Below are positions 1 to 5,044 of a stretch of DNA of 5,698 nt, in pieces (the stretch's first letter is position 1; each line of letters starts with the position of its first letter). The notes beneath the pieces were generated by a model. It saw only the letters and a program-made list of their open reading frames with translations. It was not told the origin of the DNA and ran no database searches. The position numbers were made by a program, and so were the translations under genes. Source of the stretch: Lachnospiraceae bacterium (GTDB lineage Bacteria; Bacillota; Clostridia; Lachnospirales; Lachnospiraceae); NCBI GenBank assembly GCA_014804495.1, contig JAAUZS010000121.1, forward strand, positions 11,301 to 16,998, given 5' to 3'.

Positions 1-22
1 ATTGCACTCATATTTTAGTATA

Positions 23-53
23 TTAAGAAAAAATTAAAAATTTTCGTATAAAT
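23..53 (+). promoter_or_regulatory. Candidate promoter of the two-component operon
   Basis: A TATAAA hexamer (47-52) lies 18 bases after TTAAGA (23-28), which is a poor -35 match. Two TTAA-starting heptamers, TTAAGAA (23-29) and TTAAAAA (34-40), are 11 bases apart and cover the -35 region. OmpR-family regulators often bind direct repeats with about this helical spacing, so activator-dependent or autoregulated transcription is possible. The whole stretch is very AT-rich, so such matches can arise by chance. An alternative -10 is TTTAAT at 72-77. Confidence 0.35.
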
Positions 54-81
54 TCCTTTATTTTTATTTGTTTTAATAACA

Positions 82-97
82 GTTAAGAAATCTTAAC
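82..97. promoter_or_regulatory. Inverted repeat GTTAAGA-AA-TCTTAAC, possible operator
   Basis: A perfect 7-base inverted repeat with a 2-base centre lies just upstream of the response regulator's ribosome binding site. It can also be read as two TTAAG/TTAAC half-sites 10 bases apart, and the first half shares TTAAGAAA with positions 23-30. It is a plausible binding site for the regulator itself. With a 2-base loop it is not a likely RNA hairpin. The binding role is inference. Confidence 0.35.
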
Positions 98-100
98 GAA

Positions 101-107
101 AGAGGTG
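101..107 (+). promoter_or_regulatory. Ribosome binding site that sets the regulator start
   Basis: AGAGGTG ends 6 bases before ATG 114, a normal spacing. The in-frame GTG at 105 overlaps this element and so cannot be the start, which fixes the ATG at 114. Confidence 0.75.
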
Positions 108-113
108 AGAAGG

Positions 114-806
114 ATGGCTAATATTCTGGTATGCGATGATGATAAAGAAATTGTAGATGCAATAGAGATTTACCTATTGCAGGAAGGATATCAGATTTTT
201 AAGGCATATGACGGCGAACAGGCGATAAAGGTTTTAAAGGAAACAGACATTCATCTTTTGATTATTGATGTGATGATGCCCAAGCTTGACGGTATTCGTG
301 CCACATTAAAAATCAGAGAATACTCTAGTATACCTATCATTATTATTTCTGCAAAATCAGAGGATAATGATAAGATTCTGGGACTTAATATCGGTGCAGA
401 CGATTATGTGACGAAGCCTTTTAATCCGTTGGAGCTTGTGGCGAGGGTCAAATCTAATCTGAGGCGGTATACAATGCTTGGAAACCTCAATGTTGAAAAT
501 AACGCTTTGTTTCAGGTGGGCGGTCTTATGATTGATGATGATAAGAAAGAGGTCACTGTGGATGGTGAAAGTGTTAAATTGACGCCGATTGAGTACAATA
601 TTCTGCTTCTGCTTGTGAAGAACTGCGGCAGGGTATTTTCAATCTCTCAGATTTATGAGAGCATCTGGAATGAGGAAGCAATCGGTGCGGACAATACCGT
701 ATCTGTACATATCAGGCATATCAGAGAAAAGATTGAGATTAATCCGAAAGAGCCACGTTATTTAAAAGTAGTGTGGGGGGTAGGATACAAAATCGAGAAA
801 CAATAG
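114..806 (+). CDS. OmpR/VanR-family DNA-binding response regulator
   Basis: A 230-residue cytoplasmic response regulator of the usual length for the OmpR/PhoB family. Residues 1-115 form the receiver domain: acidic pocket Asp8/Asp9, phosphoacceptor Asp52 in LLIIDVMMPKLDG, switch residues Ser79 and Tyr98, and the conserved Lys101 in TKPF. After a short linker, residues about 137-228 form the winged-helix DNA-binding domain, with the recognition helix around NTVSVHIRHIREKIE (194-208) and the closing wing WGVGYKIEK. All phosphotransfer residues are intact, so it should be a working switch. The start is ATG 114, because the alternative GTG 105 lies within the ribosome binding site. The kinase gene follows after 46 bases on the same strand with no terminator between, which indicates one operon. 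Family membership is near certain. The regulated genes are unknown, and the closest named relatives (VanR, WalR, PhoP types) do not justify a gene symbol. Confidence 0.96.
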   Translation: MANILVCDDDKEIVDAIEIYLLQEGYQIFKAYDGEQAIKVLKETDIHLLIIDVMMPKLDGIRATLKIREYSSIPIIIISAKSEDNDKILGLNIGADDYVTKPFNPLELVARVKSNLRRYTMLGNLNVENNALFQVGGLMIDDDKKEVTVDGESVKLTPIEYNILLLLVKNCGRVFSISQIYESIWNEEAIGADNTVSVHIRHIREKIEINPKEPRYLKVVWGVGYKIEKQ

Positions 807-835
807 TATTAAGAACTGTAAGTTCCGTTTATAGG

Positions 836-842
836 AAAGGAG
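836..842 (+). promoter_or_regulatory. Ribosome binding site of the histidine kinase
   Basis: AAAGGAG is a strong Shine-Dalgarno sequence. It leaves 10 bases to ATG 853 but only 1 base to the upstream in-frame ATG 844, so 853 is the likely start. A small 5-base inverted repeat (GAACT at 813-817, AGTTC at 821-825) precedes it and is too short to call a terminator. Confidence 0.7.
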
Positions 843-852
843 CATGATAATT

Positions 853-3516
853 ATGTCTGAAATAAATCAGGATGTAAATACAAACGAAGATGAAAGCGTA
901 GAGAAAAATCTTAGTGTAGAAAAGAAGAAAAAAAGAAGAAAAAATGAATCCGGAAAAAGTGTGAGAGGATTAATACAGTTTTTGCAGCATGCGTTAATTA
1001 CCGTTGCAGTGGTTACCTTAGTGGTAGTGATTTCAGGCTCATCTGTTGTTGTGCAGGATTTATATGGTAATAGACGCTATACATATACGCTTTTCAGCGT
1101 TAATCAAAATGATGAATATGAGGATTCATATGTATTTAGTTCTATTTTTGAGAGGGCTGTATCAGACATTGTAAGATTCGGAGTCATCAGAAGCCAGATG
1201 GAAACTGACGGAAAATTTGACGGCAATAAAGTTATTGATGTAACTGCATACAACGACCGTACTTCTTCCATGCCGGAACGGTATGTAACGGTAAAATATT
1301 ATTTGAAAGATTTATTGAAATGGGATAGTTATGGTTTAGAGTATTCCAGTTATAACATGGGCAGTAAGGAAACTGAAAATTTCCTGAGTGACCAAACGAC
1401 AATAACCATACTTGACAGTGAAAACCAGTATGGATATTCCACTGATTACTATTATATGAAGACGCCTCCGGGTATATATACTTCAACAGTGTCAGATAAT
1501 TCGCTTTCTACGCCAAAAGAAGTGCAGAACGAGAATTATGATATATTGATTAACCGATATAAAACTATCGAGGGTAAAAATATTGAGGACTATACGTCTG
1601 AATGGGGAAGCTATTTAAAACTGTGTGATAATGTGGTTACTGCAATGCAGAATCTTGCGTATAATTATGATGAATATTTGCAGTATGGTGAATATTACAA
1701 TTTATATAATACAAATATACGATACTGCATTGAGAAAACGGTGGGTAATCATACGGAATACTATTCGAATATGATAGACGACTCAATAGACGGTACACAG
1801 GATGAAGACTTTGATGTAGCGATGTTCTTTGATGAAGTTTTTAGCGGAAAAATGAACGGAAAAATGAGCCGGTATTTATATTATAGTCCTGATGAAATGA
1901 CTTATGAAAGCAATTCTGATATTGATGTAGAAAAGATGCGTAGAATTATAAAAGATTATAGTTATGCATATCCGGAGAACATCAAAATATGGATTGGCGT
2001 GGATGCATCATACATTGCAGACGATGCCCTTGCATATGGTTATATAGGTTTTCAGAATTATGTTCCCAATATATGGAAATGGTTAGTGCTTGCTGTTTCG
2101 GCAATTATTTTATATGTGATTCTATTCATATATCTTACGGTAGTGACGGGAAGGGAAGTGGATGAAGAAGGAAACGTAAGAATCCATCTGACAGAGTTTG
2201 ATAAGCTGCCGACGGGAGTCGGTCTTATATCAGGAGCACTGGTAGCTTTTGCGATATGTCTGGCATTTTATACAACAATGCTTTTTCTGGATTTTGAGTT
2301 AGCTAATACTGTGTGGTTCAGGGTACTTGCAGGTGCGGCCGTATTTATAGCAGATATGCTTTTCCTGTTCTTCTATTACAGCCTGGTAAGAAGGATCAAG
2401 GCAAAAACACTATGGAAGAACAGTTATATGAACAGGATTTTGAAAAAATGTTCTAAATTGATTTCAGAGTTATATGGCAATAGCAGCATTGTTGTAAGAA
2501 CATGGGTACCGTATGTGCTGTTTTTACTTTTCAATCTCTTTATGGCTGTGTTAACCGTATTAATGTCAGACTTTGGTATATCGTCCTTGTTTATAATTAT
2601 GATAACCGTTGCGGTTGATGCGGTAATCGGAATGATATTATACCGTGATGTAAAAGAAAGACAGGATATTGTAAACAGTATAGAAAAAATAGCGGCAGGT
2701 GATTTTTCGTATCAGGTAGAGCAGGAGAAGGTGCATGGATATAATACTGCATTGGCAAAGTCTGTCAACAGCATCGGAAATGGCATTAAAAATGCAGTTG
2801 AGAGCAGTATGAAAGATGAACGTATGAAGACAGAGCTGATTACTAATGTGTCGCACGATATTAAGACGCCGCTTACTTCCATCATCAATTATGTGGACTT
2901 AATTAAACGCGAAGAGGTAGACAATGAACGTGTCAGAAATTATATCAGAATACTGGATGAAAAGTCACAGAGATTAAAGCAGTTAACTGATGATTTAGTA
3001 GAGGCAAGCAAAATATCCTCAGGAAATATCAGTCTGAGTTTTGAAAGAATCAACTTGACAGAGCTGTTAAATCAGACAATAGGAGAGTTTTCTGAGAAAT
3101 TTGAGAAGAAAAACCTGAGTATTGTTATGGATGTGAAAGCTTCCAATGCAGTTATAGAGGCTGACAGCAGAAGAATCTGGCGCATTATGGAAAATCTGTT
3201 TAACAACATTTGTAAGTATGCGTTGGAAGGAACCAGGGTTTACATTACGGTATATCCGCTGAAAAATAATGTCGTTATGAAGCAGGAGTGGGTTGAGATA
3301 TCCATCAAGAATATTTCTGCTACAGAGCTTAATTGTAATCCTGAAGAATTGACGGAACGGTTCATAAGAGGCGATGAATCAAGAACGACAGAGGGCAGTG
3401 GTTTAGGTCTGTCAATTGCCAAGAATCTGACTGAAGCGCAGAAAGGCACTTTCAATATAAGTCTGGATGGAGACTTGTTTAAAGTTGTTATGACCTTTCC
3501 GCTTATTCAGGAATAA
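853..3516 (+). CDS. Multi-pass membrane sensor histidine kinase with Tyr-rich extracytoplasmic domain
   Basis: An 887-residue sensor kinase, much longer than VanS-type kinases, which are commonly 350-500 residues. Order (numbered from ATG 853): acidic then basic cytoplasmic tail (1-42, with KKKKRRK at 24-30); TM1 about 43-67; extracytoplasmic domain about 68-408, very rich in tyrosine and with two cysteines (258, 292); TM2 about 409-432; TM3 about 454-479; TM4 about 487-511; TM5 about 551-571; TM6 about 577-597; HAMP-like linker about 588-645; then HisKA and HATPase_c. The phosphorylated histidine is His668 in VSHDIKTPLTSI, with the D-x-x-T phosphatase motif alongside. The N box is NLFNNICKY, with catalytic Asn785. 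The F-box-like ERFIRGDESR and the G2 box GSGLGL (848-853) are present. The usual G1 box (DxGxG) is replaced by IKNISATEL (about 818-826). Basic loops after TM4 fit the positive-inside topology. It surely pairs with the upstream regulator. The signal is unknown and the sensor domain matches nothing I recognise. Confidence 0.95.
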   Translation: MSEINQDVNTNEDESVEKNLSVEKKKKRRKNESGKSVRGLIQFLQHALITVAVVTLVVVISGSSVVVQDLYGNRRYTYTLFSVNQNDEYEDSYVFSSIFERAVSDIVRFGVIRSQMETDGKFDGNKVIDVTAYNDRTSSMPERYVTVKYYLKDLLKWDSYGLEYSSYNMGSKETENFLSDQTTITILDSENQYGYSTDYYYMKTPPGIYTSTVSDNSLSTPKEVQNENYDILINRYKTIEGKNIEDYTSEWGSYLKLCDNVVTAMQNLAYNYDEYLQYGEYYNLYNTNIRYCIEKTVGNHTEYYSNMIDDSIDGTQDEDFDVAMFFDEVFSGKMNGKMSRYLYYSPDEMTYESNSDIDVEKMRRIIKDYSYAYPENIKIWIGVDASYIADDALAYGYIGFQNYVPNIWKWLVLAVSAIILYVILFIYLTVVTGREVDEEGNVRIHLTEFDKLPTGVGLISGALVAFAICLAFYTTMLFLDFELANTVWFRVLAGAAVFIADMLFLFFYYSLVRRIKAKTLWKNSYMNRILKKCSKLISELYGNSSIVVRTWVPYVLFLLFNLFMAVLTVLMSDFGISSLFIIMITVAVDAVIGMILYRDVKERQDIVNSIEKIAAGDFSYQVEQEKVHGYNTALAKSVNSIGNGIKNAVESSMKDERMKTELITNVSHDIKTPLTSIINYVDLIKREEVDNERVRNYIRILDEKSQRLKQLTDDLVEASKISSGNISLSFERINLTELLNQTIGEFSEKFEKKNLSIVMDVKASNAVIEADSRRIWRIMENLFNNICKYALEGTRVYITVYPLKNNVVMKQEWVEISIKNISATELNCNPEELTERFIRGDESRTTEGSGLGLSIAKNLTEAQKGTFNISLDGDLFKVVMTFPLIQE

Positions 3517-3555
3517 AAAATGTGATAATAAATTGAATAATATATTTGTGAAAAC

Positions 3556-3612
3556 ATAATCGTAAAGAAGGCGCTTTAGATTAATTATCTAAAGCGCCTT
3601 CTTCACGATTAT
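3556..3612. terminator. Bidirectional hairpin terminator built from the end of prs
   Basis: A perfect 17-base-pair stem (3565-3581 with 3587-3603, arm AAGAAGGCGCTTTAGAT) closes a 5-base loop. After one A/C mismatch it continues for 8 more pairs (3556-3563 with 3605-3612), giving 25 pairs out of 26. It begins 39 bases after the kinase stop codon. The A/T-rich stem base gives a T-rich 3' side on each strand (TTCTTC on +, TTCTTT on -), so it can stop both convergent transcripts. There is no long uninterrupted T run on either side. The prs stop codon lies at the loop end of the left arm (3581-3583) and the prs C-terminal codons form the right arm. Confidence 0.8.
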
Positions 3613-4774
3613 TATATTTAGCCAGAATATTATGTATCTTATCCGTAGGCGTATAAATATTCGACATTGAAGCATCATGATTCATAAAGTTAATGATAGA
3701 TGCAATGAACTTACTCATATCAGCTTCCTGATAATAAGGTTTATTTTTTAACTCAGGAGGCTGATAGCAGAGGTTGGTCGTGATAATACGGTCAAAGAAA
3801 CACTTTTCATAAGCTTCATCAAATGCGGCCAATCCATCGGTGAACAGACCGAAAGTTGCGCAAATGAAAACACGCTTTGCATTCCTCTTTTTTAACTGCT
3901 TGGCAGTATCAATCATGCTGCCGCCGGAGGAAATCATATCGTCTATGATGATTACATCTTTTCCGTCAATATTATCACCCAGAAATTCATGTGCGACTAT
4001 GGGATTCTTACCATTTACAATCGTAGAATAGTCGCGCCTTTTATAGAACATACCGGTATCTACACCAAGTACGTTGGCAAAATATACGGCTCTGTCAAGA
4101 GCACCCTCGTCAGGACTTATGACAATGGTATGCTCCTTGTCAATTATCAGGTCTCCTTCAGTATGAAGAAGCGCTCTCATAAACTGATAGTGTGGAGTAT
4201 AGTTGTCAAAGCCTTTTATAGGCACGGAATTCTGTACTCTTGGATCGTGTGCGTCAAATGTGATGAAGTTGGAAACCCCCATGCTCATCAATTCCTCAAT
4301 TGCATAAGCACAGTCAAGAGATTCCCGACCGCTTCTTTTATGCTGCCTGCCTTCATATAGAAAAGGCATAATAACATTGATGCGGTGAGCTTTTCCGTTG
4401 ATGGCGGAAATGATTCTTTTCAAATCCTGATAGTGGTCGTCAGGAGACATATGGTTGGTAAAACCATTCATCTGATAAGTTATGCTGTGATTGCAGACAT
4501 CCGTAAGTATAAAAATATCTTTTCCCCTTACGGAAGTATTTAGTACCGCTTTGCCTTCCCCGCTTCCAAAACGTGGACAATCCACCTGAATAAGATAATC
4601 ATCCTCCATATAGCCGTAAAAAGCAGGGTCGTTTTTGAAACTGTTATTTAAATGCTGCCTGAATTCGACCAGATAACCGTTAATCCACTTTGCAAGCGGA
4701 AGAGCAGCCTGCGTAGTAAGAATTTTTATCGGAGCGACCGGCATTGATGTTTCCAATTCTTGTATATTAGGCAT
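3581..4774 (-). CDS. prs: Ribose-phosphate pyrophosphokinase (PRPP synthetase), long clostridial-type variant
   Basis: This cytoplasmic enzyme makes 5-phosphoribosyl 1-diphosphate from ribose 5-phosphate and ATP, the precursor for purines, pyrimidines, histidine, tryptophan and NAD. Family landmarks are in order: ATP-site FGSGE (69-73, usual form FSDGE), the RG-D segment (83-86), RQHKR (143-147, usually RQDRK), DAHDPRVQN (174-182, matching DLHA-QIQ with the key His at 176), SPDEG (220-224, usually SPDHG), flexible-loop KRR (245-247), and the PRPP loop IDDMISSGGSM (277-287). At 397 residues it exceeds the usual 310-320. Extra sequence lies before the ATP site (about 35-60) and at the C terminus (about 360-397). 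In the PRPP loop the usual D-T-G-G-T is S-S-G-G-S. The start ATG has AGGAG 6 bases upstream. It is transcribed alone, convergent with the kinase and divergent from DUF512. The family call is firm. Whether it is the cell's main Prs or a second specialised copy cannot be told here. Confidence 0.93.
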   Translation of the reverse strand: MPNIQELETSMPVAPIKILTTQAALPLAKWINGYLVEFRQHLNNSFKNDPAFYGYMEDDYLIQVDCPRFGSGEGKAVLNTSVRGKDIFILTDVCNHSITYQMNGFTNHMSPDDHYQDLKRIISAINGKAHRINVIMPFLYEGRQHKRSGRESLDCAYAIEELMSMGVSNFITFDAHDPRVQNSVPIKGFDNYTPHYQFMRALLHTEGDLIIDKEHTIVISPDEGALDRAVYFANVLGVDTGMFYKRRDYSTIVNGKNPIVAHEFLGDNIDGKDVIIIDDMISSGGSMIDTAKQLKKRNAKRVFICATFGLFTDGLAAFDEAYEKCFFDRIITTNLCYQPPELKNKPYYQEADMSKFIASIINFMNHDASMSNIYTPTDKIHNILAKYNNREEGALDN

Positions 4775-4780
4775 AGTATT

Positions 4781-4785
4781 CTCCT
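4781..4785 (-). promoter_or_regulatory. Ribosome binding site of prs
   Basis: AGGAG on the minus strand ends 6 bases before the prs ATG (4774-4772), supporting that start. It sits about 7 bases downstream of the T run of the leader hairpin. Confidence 0.8.
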
Positions 4786-4791
4786 ATCTGT

Positions 4792-4820
4792 AAAAAATTG
4801 CAAGCAGTAAAATGCCTGCA
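4792..4820 (-). terminator. Terminator-like hairpin in the prs leader (possible attenuator)
   Basis: On the minus strand TGCAGGCA (4820-4813) pairs with TGCTTGCA (4806-4799) across a 6-base loop, giving 8 pairs with one G-U. After one A comes a run of six T (4797-4792). This is the form of a small intrinsic terminator. It lies inside the inferred 5' leader of prs, before the ribosome binding site, so it could attenuate prs transcription. I saw no clear antiterminator or known riboswitch. The stem is short, so its strength is uncertain. Confidence 0.45.
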
Positions 4821-4874
4821 TAACTTTCAACGTTGTATAATCATAATTCTTATTTCGGAATATATACCAATTAT

Positions 4875-4904
4875 TTTATAACATTATGACAGGGGAGTAG
4901 TCAA
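4875..4904 (-). promoter_or_regulatory. Sigma-A-type promoter of prs
   Basis: On the minus strand TTGACT (4904-4899) is followed after 18 bases by TATAAA (4880-4875), or after 17 bases by TTATAA. Both boxes fit the vegetative consensus well. Transcription would begin near 4868, giving a leader of roughly 95 bases that contains the terminator-like hairpin. Confidence 0.65.
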
Positions 4905-4947
4905 GAGATTTTACTTACAATTTATACCATAATTTGTACGGGAAGAC

Positions 4948-4976
4948 TTGCTTTATAATCATAAATTGTGCATAAT
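4948..4976 (+). promoter_or_regulatory. Candidate promoter of the DUF512 gene
   Basis: TTGCTT (4948-4953) and CATAAT (4971-4976) are 17 bases apart on the plus strand. A perfect TATAAT at 4954-4959 is an alternative -10 but lacks a good -35. The near-palindrome AAATTGTGCATAATTT (4963-4978) covers the first -10 and could be an operator. The promoter points away from the prs promoter, with about 45 bases between the two -35 boxes. This is moderate evidence only, in AT-rich DNA. Confidence 0.4.
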
Positions 4977-4977
4977 T

Positions 4978-5017
4978 TTCTATAAGGGTAGTGATATCCT
5001 GTATAAACTTCTATAAG
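4978..5017 (+). repeat. Direct repeat TTCTATAAG, two copies 31 bases apart
   Basis: TTCTATAAG occurs at 4978-4986 and again at 5009-5017, flanking the leader hairpin. The spacing is about three helical turns, which would suit a dimeric regulator. Nine bases in AT-rich DNA may also repeat by chance. Confidence 0.3.
4981..5005 (+). other. Leader hairpin with GNRA-type loop upstream of DUF512 gene
   Basis: AGGGTA (4985-4990) pairs with TATCCT (4995-5000) around GTGA, a GNRA-type tetraloop. With G5001 bulged, TATA on each side adds four more pairs. It lies 40 bases before the start codon, near the inferred transcript 5' end. It may stabilise the message or be part of an operator. No T run follows, so it is not a terminator. 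Confidence 0.3.
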
Positions 5018-5044
5018 AATGCGGTGGAAGAGGCTTAAATAAAT

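Noticed and set aside
105..113. GTG start at 105 for the response regulator
   Set aside because: It overlaps the Shine-Dalgarno AGAGGTG and has no ribosome binding site of its own; ATG 114 is well placed and gives the usual MANILVCDDD start of the receiver domain.
813..825. Inverted repeat GAACT-GTA-AGTTC between regulator and kinase
   Set aside because: Five pairs with a 3-base loop and no T run: too weak for a terminator and it would separate two genes that clearly belong together.
844..852. ATG start at 844 for the histidine kinase
   Set aside because: It lies 1 base after AAAGGAG, too close for initiation; ATG 853 has 10 bases. The difference is only three residues and not fully certain.
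1232..1486. 84-codon minus-strand open frame in the kinase gene (also 2638-2856 and 3240-3455)
   Set aside because: All lie opposite well-supported kinase coding sequence, with no family motif or start signals.
3989..4360. 123-codon plus-strand open frame inside prs (and a 63-codon one at 3840-4031)
   Set aside because: Both are antisense to a clearly conserved enzyme, have no ribosome binding site or recognisable protein features, and are shadows of the prs coding frame.
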